64,000 nucleotides of DNA, taken from positions 186,001 through 250,000 of the forward strand of contig CANMCD010000003.1 of NCBI GenBank assembly GCA_947496185.1. The letters run 5' to 3'. The DNA is from an uncultured Tenacibaculum sp. (GTDB lineage: Bacteria; Bacteroidota; Bacteroidia; Flavobacteriales; Flavobacteriaceae). Shown in pieces: positions 34,308-43,018 of this stretch (within the stretch, counting starts at the first letter, position 1; every line of letters begins with the position of its first letter). The notes below the pieces were generated by a model. The model did not search any database, had not been told where the DNA came from, and worked only from the letters and a program-made list of their open reading frames with translations. Made by a program: the position numbers and the translations under genes.

Positions 34308-36803
34308 CTAAAACTTATACGTTGCATTCAATAACACGTTTCTTGGTGCTCCAGGTGCTAAACGAAATGAATTAAGTGCTCCTAACCAATAGGTATTATC
34401 TAATAAATTATTCATTTTCAACGTTAGTTGAATACCTGTTTTTATAGGTTTATAATATATGGCTGCATCAAATACAGTATATGAAGGCAATAGTAAACGA
34501 TTACTGTACCAAGAGTATTTATCACCGCTATACTGCACCCCTAAACCTAGACCTAAACCTTTAAGTGTATTGCTTTTAAAATCATACCTCCCCCATAGGT
34601 TCGCGCTATGTTTTGCTGCTCCTCCTACTCGTTCACCTATTAAAGACACTTCTTGATCTTCTAATATTTTCGCATCTGTATACGCATAAGAAGCCACTAC
34701 CTGAAAATTAGGTGTCAAAAAACCTGAAAAATCTGTTTCAAAACCTCTACTTCGTTGTTTCCCTCTAGTTTTTAAATTTTCTAAATCATAAATATCATCT
34801 CCTATTAAGATATTTTTTTGAGTAATATCAAACATAGCAAAATTTATTACAGCTTTACCTTTTAACAGCTCTCCTTTAAACCCAACTTCATACAGACTAC
34901 TCTCTAAAGGATCAAACTGTGCTGGTGAGGCTGACCAAAAGAATCCTTCTGTCGCTGGTGATAGAGAAACTGTATTTGACTGCGGTTGGTATCCTTCTAA
35001 ATAAGTTGCATACACGTTCATCTGATTATTTAATTCATAAGACAATCCTATTCTTGGAATAAAAGCTTCATTTTTAAACTCCTGCTCCTCCCCTTTGTAA
35101 TCAAAAATATCTGTAAACCATTCATACCTGAAATTTACCAATGCTGAAAGTTTGCCAAGTTTAAATTGATTTTGAATATAAATTCCACTTGAAGTAGATA
35201 AGTTCGCTGGAATTTCAAATTCAGAAATAGTGTAGTCTTTCGTAATTTTTATACTATTAGATGGATTCTCTAAATTAAAATGAGGAACATTCGGTTTTGG
35301 CATAACAAGACCATTCATTTCAATTGTCTGAAATTCGCTTGCTTTGGTAGGATCAAAATTAGCAACAGAACCGTCAAGCTTCAAATAACGCCTTGCTGTA
35401 TTTTGTCCGCCACCAATTGATCGCTCCCAACGACTACCATCATAACCAATCAGTAGTTTATTCGTCGTTTTTTTGCCTTTAAAATCAAAATTGAAAAAGG
35501 TACTAAAATTATCAACATCCCAAAACTGTTCACGTTCTACATAACGCATCGCTGCTAGGGTTGGAATTGCATTCCCGTCAATATCAACAGCCGCTTTATT
35601 TTCGGTTCGATGCTCTGCCAGATCTTCGGTCCATGTTTGTTTCATATAGGAAACATTAAACCCTGAATTGTCTGTGAATTTTTTGGTAAAATTGGCCATA
35701 GTTATCAATTCTTTTGATTTAAAATAATCATTAGCTGCCCCTACATTAAGAGAAATAGGAGTGCTTTTTACATCAAACTCTCCATTAATTTTACCAAAAA
35801 TGGGTTGTCCTCTGTCTAAATTCCCTACACCATTACTATAGATCATCTCTACATTTAGTGCTGTTGTTTCATTAGGTATAAAACTAAAGGAAGGAGTTAT
35901 TAAAAAAGCATTATTTTTCACCAAATCTCTAAACGATTTAGCTTCTTGAAATGCCGTATTTAAACGATAAAGCAAGCTTTCAGATTCATTTAATGAACCT
36001 GTAAAATCTGCTGTAGCTCTCAACGTTCCAAAGCTTCCTGTAGACATAGAAATTTCATTACGATTTTCTGCCAATGGTTTTTTTGTTACCATATTTACAG
36101 TTCCTCCTGGATCTGCACTCGAAAAAGTTACAGAACTTGGTCCTTTAATAACTTCTACACGTTCGATATGTGATGTAATCGGTTGAAGAAAATAATATTG
36201 ACGAGTTCGCATCCCATTTACCATTTGCCCATCATCCGCTTGAGTAATACCACGAATATTGTAATGATTGTATAAGCCTGTGACCGTTACATTACTCACG
36301 GTCTTTACGGCATCCGTCAACTGAAAAGCCTGTCGATCTGACAACAACTCTTTAGTAACCGTTGTAATAGCTTGTGGTAATTCTTTATTTTTTATAGCTA
36401 TTTTGGTTGCTGAAAATGAATAATCACTATTATAATCTTTCCTTTTTCTCCCTATAACTTCTACTGATTGTAATTTTATGACCGACTCAATAAGGGTTAT
36501 TTCTCCTAAATCAATCGTATCATTAGCTTTAATATTTATAGTTTTCTCATAACTATTATAACCTACATAGCTAATTTCAATAGTTTTTACCCCTTCATTC
36601 ATTACTCTTATAGAAAAACTACCGTCATCATTTGAAGTAACTCCATTAGGTTGTTGTGTATTATCTGAAATAACAATACTTGCCCCTAATATTGGTATGT
36701 TATTATCCGTTATTACTTTCCCACTTATTAACGTTTGTGCAAAGCTTATATAACCAATGCAAAAAAAAGCAATTAATAAGTTTATCTTATTTAGTTTGTT
36801 CAT
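34308..36803 (-). CDS. TonB-dependent receptor, siderophore-receptor type
   Basis: An 831-residue outer-membrane receptor. After a signal peptide (cleavage near FAQ) it has a CarboxypepD_reg-like beta domain of about 90 residues, a plug (ITTVTKELLSDRQAFQL, IERVEVIKGPSSVTFSSADPGGTVNMVTKKP) typical of FecA/FhuA-type siderophore receptors, and a barrel ending in an aromatic (ATYKF). It is preceded by an ATPase gene and followed by two permeases. The ligand is not evident from the sequence. Confidence 0.9.
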   Translation of the reverse strand: MNKLNKINLLIAFFCIGYISFAQTLISGKVITDNNIPILGASIVISDNTQQPNGVTSNDDGSFSIRVMNEGVKTIEISYVGYNSYEKTINIKANDTIDLGEITLIESVIKLQSVEVIGRKRKDYNSDYSFSATKIAIKNKELPQAITTVTKELLSDRQAFQLTDAVKTVSNVTVTGLYNHYNIRGITQADDGQMVNGMRTRQYYFLQPITSHIERVEVIKGPSSVTFSSADPGGTVNMVTKKPLAENRNEISMSTGSFGTLRATADFTGSLNESESLLYRLNTAFQEAKSFRDLVKNNAFLITPSFSFIPNETTALNVEMIYSNGVGNLDRGQPIFGKINGEFDVKSTPISLNVGAANDYFKSKELITMANFTKKFTDNSGFNVSYMKQTWTEDLAEHRTENKAAVDIDGNAIPTLAAMRYVEREQFWDVDNFSTFFNFDFKGKKTTNKLLIGYDGSRWERSIGGGQNTARRYLKLDGSVANFDPTKASEFQTIEMNGLVMPKPNVPHFNLENPSNSIKITKDYTISEFEIPANLSTSSGIYIQNQFKLGKLSALVNFRYEWFTDIFDYKGEEQEFKNEAFIPRIGLSYELNNQMNVYATYLEGYQPQSNTVSLSPATEGFFWSASPAQFDPLESSLYEVGFKGELLKGKAVINFAMFDITQKNILIGDDIYDLENLKTRGKQRSRGFETDFSGFLTPNFQVVASYAYTDAKILEDQEVSLIGERVGGAAKHSANLWGRYDFKSNTLKGLGLGLGVQYSGDKYSWYSNRLLLPSYTVFDAAIYYKPIKTGIQLTLKMNNLLDNTYWLGALNSFRLAPGAPRNVLLNATYKF

Positions 36804-36820
36804 GGTTGTTTAATTGTTTG

Positions 36821-37513
36821 TTAAATTGTTTTTATATACATATCCTGAAGTTCTTGTGCACTAAGTTGGTTCGTTTGTGTTGTATGTACTATAGTTCCTT
36901 CTTTCATGATACCAACTCTTGAGCCTATATTAACAGCATTAAAAATATCATGAGTAGCCATAAAAATACCTGTACCTTTCTTTGAAAGCTCCCTACATGT
37001 CAATGCGAATTCTATAGATGCTTTTGGATCCAAACCTGATGTTGGTTCATCCATTAAAATAAATGACGCATCTTTGGCTAAAGCAATAGCGATGGCTACC
37101 TTTTGCCTCATCCCTTTCGAATAAGTATTTAATTTTTTTTGATGTGCTTCACTCTCTAAATTCGCTTGAAACAAAAAACGACAAAGCTCATCTTTTGTAT
37201 ATGTATAACCTGCAAGTCGACTGAAGAAGTCTAAGTTTTCTTGTCCTGATAAATTTTCATACAGGCTTACTATTTCTGGAATATATGCTATTGTCTTTCG
37301 AATAGACGGATTTTTAATTATAGAATCTCCATTAATAAGTGCCTCCCCAGAAGTAGGTTGTAACAATCCTAAAAAAATATTAATTGTAGTTGTCTTTCCT
37401 GCTCCATTTTGTCCTAACAGACAAAAAATTTCCCCTGGAGATACCGAAAAGCTCACATTTTCTAACGCCAACTTATCCTGAAAACGCATCGAAAGTTTCT
37501 TCGCTTCTAACAT
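36821..37513 (-). CDS. ABC transporter ATP-binding protein
   Basis: A 230-residue ATPase with Walker A (GQNGAGKTT), signature (YSKGMRQKVAIA), Walker B (FILMDEPTSGLD) and the switch His (MATHD). It belongs with drug/antibiotic-type ABC-2 exporters rather than binding-protein importers. Encoded 17 nt upstream of the TonB receptor and in the same run as two permeases, which it presumably energises. Confidence 0.9.
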   Translation of the reverse strand: MLEAKKLSMRFQDKLALENVSFSVSPGEIFCLLGQNGAGKTTTINIFLGLLQPTSGEALINGDSIIKNPSIRKTIAYIPEIVSLYENLSGQENLDFFSRLAGYTYTKDELCRFLFQANLESEAHQKKLNTYSKGMRQKVAIAIALAKDASFILMDEPTSGLDPKASIEFALTCRELSKKGTGIFMATHDIFNAVNIGSRVGIMKEGTIVHTTQTNQLSAQELQDMYIKTI

Positions 37514-37660
37514 ATTTATATATCATTTTAATAAGTATAGTTGTGAAATACACAACCGTTTTACAGTAAGTAATTTGATTTCAACAAATAATAGACAAAA
37601 GAAAAACTGTCCTTTATTATTGAAATACTTTTTGTTAAATAAATTTGTTTTGTTTGTTTT

Positions 37661-37981
37661 TTACAAAGGAGGTGACCTCGCTGATTTTTTAAATAAGAAA
37701 ATCGACGAAAAAAACTTTTTACTCTGAAGTACCTTAGCGACATATGTGGGTGAAGCAAACAATGAGTAATAAAAAGCAGATATGTTTACTAAGGTTGTTA
37801 TTGTGTATTCATCACATATTTCACAATGACTTGAAGTATTTTCTTTCTCAATCTTTAAAAAATTTGATTGCTCGAAACTATGATCATCATGAAAACGCAG
37901 TGAATGAGTGAGCACAAAAAGGTGCATCATTAAAATGATCACCATAAAGAAGAAACTTATTATTCTTTTACCCCGTCCCAC
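37661..37981 (-). CDS. Small His/Cys-containing membrane or exported protein
   Basis: A 106-residue frame opening with GTG at 37981. The N-terminus is RGKR then a hydrophobic run (IISFFFMVIILMMHLFVL), followed by HSLRFHDDHSFEQ, HCEICDEY and a second hydrophobic stretch (ISAFYYSLFAS). Clustered His/Asp and Cys-X2-Cys suggest metal binding; small proteins like this often precede metal-related TonB loci in Bacteroidota. An internal ATG at 37945 would remove the positive N-terminus. A perfect promoter ends 5 nt before the GTG, so the message would be leaderless. It begins the ABC-TonB run, 147 nt ahead of the ATPase. Confidence 0.55.
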   Translation of the reverse strand: MGRGKRIISFFFMVIILMMHLFVLTHSLRFHDDHSFEQSNFLKIEKENTSSHCEICDEYTITTLVNISAFYYSLFASPTYVAKVLQSKKFFSSIFLFKKSARSPPL

Positions 37982-37985
37982 GCAA

Positions 37986-38015
37986 CAAATATATACATAA
38001 CAAATTAATAAGCAA
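37986..38015 (-). promoter_or_regulatory. Promoter of the ABC-TonB locus
   Basis: Minus strand TTG (38015-38013), a 19-nt spacer and TATATTTG (37993-37986): a full match to the Bacteroidota consensus, immediately upstream of the GTG of the small His/Cys protein. Confidence 0.7.
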
Positions 38016-38303
38016 CTAATTACAACTTAAACCATATAAAAAAGAACTTTATACAGTAGCCTCGTTTACGATTTCTAATGATACAATAAGTGTTTTTTGA
38101 TCACTTATTTGGTATTACTTTATAAATATTTTGAATAAGATTTAAAACATAAACATCTATATACGTCAATTTAAAGAGTCGTTTCATTTATATGAGCTTC
38201 TTAGGCTAGTCATACTAAAAAAACAAAAAAATGTCATTTTGTCACCAATTATTATCGTTTTTACCTTGAAATCATGCCATTTATAAAACATTTTTTTATT
38301 AAA
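38016..38303. other. Non-coding stretch between divergent promoters
   Basis: About 290 bases between the leftward ABC-TonB promoter and the rightward trxA promoter. AT-rich, stops in all frames, with one small inverted repeat (AAGTG-TTTTTTGAT-CACTT near 38090). No gene seen. Confidence 0.5.
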
Positions 38304-38333
38304 TTGTATTGGCAAAATATTTGTTTAACTTTG
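38304..38333 (+). promoter_or_regulatory. Promoter of trxA
   Basis: TTG (38304-38306), a 19-nt spacer and TAACTTTG (38326-38333) match the Bacteroidota consensus exactly, 48 nt upstream of the trxA ATG. Confidence 0.8.
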
Positions 38334-38381
38334 TGTGGATTTAATTTACGAGATTAACCTCAATAAAATAATAATAATAAA

Positions 38382-38699
38382 ATGGCATTAGAAATTACAG
38401 ATGCTTCATTCGAAGAAGTAGTATTAAAATCAGATAAACCTGTATTAGTTGATTTTTGGGCAGCTTGGTGTGGTCCTTGTAGAATGGTTGGCCCGATAGT
38501 AGACGAAATTAGTAGTGAATACGAAGGGAAAGCAGTTGTTGGAAAGGTTGACGTAGATGCCAACCAAGAGTTTGCTGCCAAGTATGGTGTAAGAAACATC
38601 CCTACTGTTTTGATATTCAAAAATGGTGAAGTAGTTGACAAACAAGTAGGAGCAGCTCCTAAAAACGCTTATACAAGTAAAATAGACGCGCAATTATAA
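38382..38699 (+). CDS. trxA: Thioredoxin
   Basis: A 105-residue cytoplasmic thioredoxin with the active site FWAAWCGPCRM and the cis-proline segment VRNIPTVLIFKNG. It reduces disulfides in enzymes such as PAPS reductase (CysH), which needs thioredoxin, so it connects functionally to the sulfur genes elsewhere in the window. Single-gene unit with its own promoter and terminator. Confidence 0.97.
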   Translation: MALEITDASFEEVVLKSDKPVLVDFWAAWCGPCRMVGPIVDEISSEYEGKAVVGKVDVDANQEFAAKYGVRNIPTVLIFKNGEVVDKQVGAAPKNAYTSKIDAQL

Positions 38700-38730
38700 G
38701 AATTACCGCACAAAAATATCACTTTTAATA

Positions 38731-38758
38731 AGGTTTGGCAGTTGTCAAACCTTTTTTT
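38731..38758 (+). terminator. Intrinsic terminator of trxA
   Basis: AGGTTTG-GCAGTTGT-CAAACCT followed by seven T. Nearly the same sequence as the terminator at 41530 after the next gene. Confidence 0.85.
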
Positions 38759-38948
38759 ATTTTTAGCAAATCATACCTTTTGAACTGTAAAAAACAACCA
38801 TATTCTTTCTTTTCTCCTGTATGGTTTCTTTAGGGCTCATTAGGCAACTATTAAATTAGTTTAAAATGACACAAGTATATTGTTCTTTTTAGTCTTAATT
38901 TGATGATAAAATATTTTACACAAACAACTAATCCTTGTCAAAGCCATC

Positions 38949-41498
38949 ATGAACAAATTTAGCCTTATATGCTGTTTGTTGTTACTTATATCTTGTAACA
39001 CCAACAAAAAAAAACAAATACCTATAACTAACGGAGTTTCTTTACCGCTCGCTGAGTTAAGAAAAAAACAATTCGACAACGTTGAATATCACTTAGATTT
39101 TAAAATACCCGAAACGCTAACAGCTACTATTCCATCAAAACTTAACTTACAATTAACTATAAATCAAATTGAAGACGACTTAATACTCGACTTTAATGAA
39201 AACTCAGAAAATTTAAAAAAAATCATAGTTAATAGAATTTCTATCCCGTTAAAACATGAAAAAGAGCATATAATTATTGATCATGAATATTTACAAAAAG
39301 GAAAAAACACCCTTGAAATTGACTTTATCGCTGGTGAATTATCGTTAAACAGGAATAAAGAATACCTATACACATTACTTGTTCCAGATAGAGCTAGCAC
39401 CCTATTCCCTTGTTTTGATCAACCCGATATTAAAGCGAACTATCTATTAAATATTACAGCTCCTAAAGACTGGAAAGTACTTTGTGGTGCTCCTCTAAAG
39501 GAAAAAATAGAAAAAGATGCATTTATTGAACATCGTTTTAACAAAACAGACAAAATGAGTACTTACTTATTTTCTTTTGTCGCAGGAAAATTTCAAGAGC
39601 AAATCAAAACAATGCCTTCTTTTCCGATGCGCCTTTTATATCGTGAAACAAATCCTGATAAAATAAAAGAGAGTTTATCTCCTATATTTGACATACACCA
39701 AAGCTCACTAACATTTCTAGAAAAATACACTAACTATTCATTTCCTTTTCAAAAAATGGATTTCGCTACCCTTCCTCCTTTTCAATATGGAGGTATGGAA
39801 CATACTGGTGCCATACAGTATCGAGAAAGTAAATTGTTTTTAGACCAAAATGCTACCCAATCAACCAAATTAGGTAGAGCAAAACTAATAGCGCATGAAA
39901 CCTCACATATGTGGTTTGGTAATTTGGTAACGATGCGTTGGTTTAATGATGTTTGGATGAAAGAGGTTTTCGCCAACTTTATGGCTGACAAAATCATGAA
40001 TCCCGTTTTCCCTGAAATTAATCATCGTCTTAATTTTATGATGTCACATTATCCCAGTGCTTATTCAGAAGACCGAACAAAAGGCACTAATCCAATCAGA
40101 CAGCATCTGGAAAACCTAAAAAACGCAGGTACATTATATGGTAGAATCATATATAATAAAGCGCCAATTATGATGAGACAGTTAGAACTCCTTCTTGGAA
40201 AAGAAGCTTTCCAAAAAGGGATTCAAGAATATGTAAAAACCTATGCTAACGACAATGCTGATTGGAATGATCTTGTACACATATTCGACAAAAAATCGAC
40301 AAAAAACATTCAAGAATGGAGTGACGTATGGGTCAACTCTCCTGGAAGACCTATTATTTCGGATTCTATTAGTTATAAAGATGGAAAAATTGAAAAGTTT
40401 ACCATTCAACAAGAAGCCGAAAATGGTAGTAATAAAGTTTGGGCACAACAATTTTCTATTGGGCTACTTTATGATAAAGAAATAAAAACACTTGACATTG
40501 ATCTCAATAAGAAGTCAATTAATGTTGAAGAAGCTATCGGACTTCCAAAACCTCATGAAATCATTTATAATTATAACGGTTTAGGGTATGGTATATTTCC
40601 TGTAACACCTCACAGCCACATCAGCTCAATTAAAGACGATGTAGCAAGAGGATATACCTTTATTAACCTTTATGAAAATATGTTGTACGGTGAAGTTGCT
40701 CCTTTAACAGCCTACAAAATATTCTTATCTGGAATTGCCGTTGAAAAAAATGAGTTAATTACTAATTATTTATATGGCAGAATAACCTCTATTTATTGGA
40801 AATTTTTGCATCATGAGCAACAACATAAAATACAGCCAATTACTGAAAATATTCTTTTTAACCTATTAAAGAAAAAACTTCCTAAAAATATCAAAAGAAC
40901 TATTTACCACTTATACAGTTCAATAGCCTACTCAAATTCAGGTAAAGAGAATTTATATAAATTATGGAAAGGTTTGTTAAAAATTGACAATTTACAATTA
41001 AACAATACGGACTTATCTTCATTAGCCATGAGATTAGCTTTATATGAGCATCCTAAAACTAAAGAAATATTACAGCAACAACAAGAATCTATCACTAATA
41101 AAGACAAAAAAGAACGGTTTGTATGGCTATTACCATCCTTGTCAAAGGATGAAAAAATAAGGGATGAATTTATGCTTTCTCTAAAAGATCCAAAAAACAG
41201 GGAAAAAGAGTCATGGGTTGAAGCAGCTTTGAGCAATATACACCATCCTTTGCGTCAAAAAAGTAGTATCAAACACCTGAAACTATGTCTTGATCTTTTG
41301 GAAGAAATCCAATTAACAGGAGATATTTTCTTCCCAAAAAGATGGTTAGCTAATTCTGTAGGAAGATATTCTTCAAAAGAAGCTTATTTAATTGTCCAAG
41401 ATTTTTTAAAACATTCAAAGGATTATCAACCAACACTACTTAAAAAACTATTAATGGTCGTAGATAATCTTGAAAGAGCTCAATTTATAGCACATTAA
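38949..41498 (+). CDS. M1 family metallo-aminopeptidase, lipoprotein
   Basis: An 849-residue lipoprotein (signal ending LLLISC, Cys16). It has the M1 zinc site HETSH with a second ligand Glu in KEVFANF 18 residues later, and the exopeptidase substrate motif as GGMEHTGAIQYR. The family's last residue of GxMEN is normally Asn; here it is His, which may change specificity. The N-terminal domain (LDFKIPETLTATIPSKLNLQL) and helical C-terminal domain are both present, so it is full length. Bracketed by two near-identical terminators. Confidence 0.9.
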   Translation: MNKFSLICCLLLLISCNTNKKKQIPITNGVSLPLAELRKKQFDNVEYHLDFKIPETLTATIPSKLNLQLTINQIEDDLILDFNENSENLKKIIVNRISIPLKHEKEHIIIDHEYLQKGKNTLEIDFIAGELSLNRNKEYLYTLLVPDRASTLFPCFDQPDIKANYLLNITAPKDWKVLCGAPLKEKIEKDAFIEHRFNKTDKMSTYLFSFVAGKFQEQIKTMPSFPMRLLYRETNPDKIKESLSPIFDIHQSSLTFLEKYTNYSFPFQKMDFATLPPFQYGGMEHTGAIQYRESKLFLDQNATQSTKLGRAKLIAHETSHMWFGNLVTMRWFNDVWMKEVFANFMADKIMNPVFPEINHRLNFMMSHYPSAYSEDRTKGTNPIRQHLENLKNAGTLYGRIIYNKAPIMMRQLELLLGKEAFQKGIQEYVKTYANDNADWNDLVHIFDKKSTKNIQEWSDVWVNSPGRPIISDSISYKDGKIEKFTIQQEAENGSNKVWAQQFSIGLLYDKEIKTLDIDLNKKSINVEEAIGLPKPHEIIYNYNGLGYGIFPVTPHSHISSIKDDVARGYTFINLYENMLYGEVAPLTAYKIFLSGIAVEKNELITNYLYGRITSIYWKFLHHEQQHKIQPITENILFNLLKKKLPKNIKRTIYHLYSSIAYSNSGKENLYKLWKGLLKIDNLQLNNTDLSSLAMRLALYEHPKTKEILQQQQESITNKDKKERFVWLLPSLSKDEKIRDEFMLSLKDPKNREKESWVEAALSNIHHPLRQKSSIKHLKLCLDLLEEIQLTGDIFFPKRWLANSVGRYSSKEAYLIVQDFLKHSKDYQPTLLKKLLMVVDNLERAQFIAH

Positions 41499-41529
41499 AC
41501 TAGTAATCATTTCATTTTCATAGAATATT

Positions 41530-41557
41530 AGGTTTGGCAATTGCCAAACCTTTTTTT
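41530..41557 (+). terminator. Intrinsic terminator after M1 peptidase
   Basis: AGGTTTGGCA-AT-TGCCAAACCT, a perfect palindrome, then seven T. It ends 13 nt before the ATG of the DUF58 gene. Confidence 0.88.
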
Positions 41558-41570
41558 ATTTTCGAAGTCT

Positions 41571-42494
41571 ATGATTGATTTAAATAACTCATTAGCATCT
41601 GATATCAAAAACCTTGAATTTTTGGCAAAACAAGTAGTAGAGGGATTTATTACAGGGCTGCATAAAAGTCCGTTTCACGGATTTTCAGTAGAATTCTCAG
41701 AACATAAACTGTATAATAAAGGAGAAAGCACCAAACATATTGACTGGAAGCTTTTTGCAAAAACAGAAAAACTTTACACAAAAAAATACGAAGAAGAAAC
41801 TAATTTACGATGTCATATTATTCTCGACAATTCTGCATCCATGCATTACCCTATAGTCAAAACACCTTCCTTAGATAAATTAAATAAAGTAGGATTTTCT
41901 GCTGTTGCTGCTGCTTGTTTAATGGAGATATTGAAACGACAACGTGACGCAGTAGGCTTAAGTATTTATTCAGACTCTTATGAATATTACGCTCCAGAAA
42001 AAGGAAGCGAACGGCATAGAAAAATGATTTTACATCAACTCGAGCAGATTATTCACTCTAGTTCTAATAAAAACACGCATACATATCAGTACTTACACGA
42101 AATAGCTGAAAAAATACATAGACGCTCTTTGATCTTTCTTTTTACAGACATGTTTCAAACAACCAGTAACGAAGAATCCTTATTTGATGCACTTAGGCAT
42201 CTAAAACATCAAAAACATGAAGTAATTTTATTTCATACGTATGATAAAGACCTAGAATTTTCTTTTAATTTTGATAATGCTCCAAAAAAATTTATTGATG
42301 TTGAAACTGGCGAAGAAATAAATTTATATGCTGAAAATGTCCAAGAAAAATACACTGAGCTCACTCAAACCTTTTTTAAAAAACTAAAAAACAAATGCTT
42401 ACAATACAAGATAGATTATATACCTATCAACATCCATGAAGGCTATAATGATGTGTTGACTTCCTATCTAATAAAAAGACAAAAAATTTTATAG
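41571..42494 (+). CDS. DUF58 domain-containing protein
   Basis: A 307-residue protein of the DUF58 family: FVEGFITGLHKSPFHGFSVEFSEH, YNKGESTKHIDWKLFAKTEKLY and the vWA-like metal site DNSASMH. I start it at the ATG at 41571; the longer frame would begin with TTG inside the preceding terminator. DUF58 proteins usually work with MoxR ATPases and Bat proteins, which are not in this window. The start lies just past a strong terminator with no clear promoter between, so its transcription is unexplained. Confidence 0.9.
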   Translation: MIDLNNSLASDIKNLEFLAKQVVEGFITGLHKSPFHGFSVEFSEHKLYNKGESTKHIDWKLFAKTEKLYTKKYEEETNLRCHIILDNSASMHYPIVKTPSLDKLNKVGFSAVAAACLMEILKRQRDAVGLSIYSDSYEYYAPEKGSERHRKMILHQLEQIIHSSSNKNTHTYQYLHEIAEKIHRRSLIFLFTDMFQTTSNEESLFDALRHLKHQKHEVILFHTYDKDLEFSFNFDNAPKKFIDVETGEEINLYAENVQEKYTELTQTFFKKLKNKCLQYKIDYIPINIHEGYNDVLTSYLIKRQKIL

Positions 42495-42549
42495 GAAGTT
42501 GCTTTTTAAATTAAAAAATAGTTATATATTTGCAACCGCTTAGCGCAAC

Positions 42550-42623
42550 GGTCTGGTAGTTCAGCTGGTTAGAATACATGCCTGTCACGCATGGGGTCGC
42601 GGGTTCGAGTCCCGTCCAGACCG
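42550..42623 (+). tRNA. tRNA-Asp (GTC), copy 1
   Basis: 74-nt cloverleaf: acceptor GGTCTGG/CCAGACC, D-loop AGCTGGTTAGA, anticodon GTC in CCTGTCACG, T-loop GGTTCGAGTCC, discriminator G. CCA is not encoded. TATATTTG at 42525-42532 with TTG at 42499 is a likely promoter (spacer 23). Confidence 0.97.
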
Positions 42624-42695
42624 CTAAGAAGTTCTTAAATTTCTAAATTTATTATCTGTAAATAACATTATTTATTTGCAACTGCTTTAAGCAAC

Positions 42696-42769
42696 GGTCT
42701 GGTAGTTCAGCTGGTTAGAATACATGCCTGTCACGCATGGGGTCGCGGGTTCGAGTCCCGTCCAGACCG
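42696..42769 (+). tRNA. tRNA-Asp (GTC), copy 2
   Basis: Identical to copy 1 over all 74 nt. The 15-20 nt in front of each copy are also similar (TTTGCAAC.GC....GCAAC), so the duplication included part of the leader. Followed by a terminator. Confidence 0.97.
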
Positions 42770-42772
42770 CTT

Positions 42773-42808
42773 AAAAAAATCGTTTAAATATTAATTTAGG
42801 CGATTTTT
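42773..42808 (+). terminator. Terminator of the tRNA-Asp pair
   Basis: AAAAATCGTTTAAAT-ATTA-ATTTAGGCGATTTTT style hairpin of about 15 bp including two G-U pairs, followed by a T run. Confidence 0.7.
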
Positions 42809-43018
42809 TATTTTTACTCACTTACCAACCTAATTCTCTTTACATTTTAATCCACCCATAATATTTGATATCACACTTTGAGCTATCGTTAATCTAACGT
42901 TAAAAAAGCCAAGCTATAGTTTAACCAAGCTACCACAATATATATTTGCACCAAATTGATCAACTAAAGGCTTTAAAACACATTTTTATTAAACATCATA
43001 AAGCACTTTAACACCTGC

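Noticed and set aside
37561-37758. 65-codon minus-strand frame overlapping the end of the 106-aa His/Cys protein
   Set aside because: It overlaps a better candidate in another frame, has no promoter of its own and no recognisable features.
42550-42769. Twin tRNA-Asp genes as an attachment site of an integrated element
   Set aside because: The repeats are complete tRNA genes in tandem, with no integrase or island genes beside them; simple gene duplication explains them.
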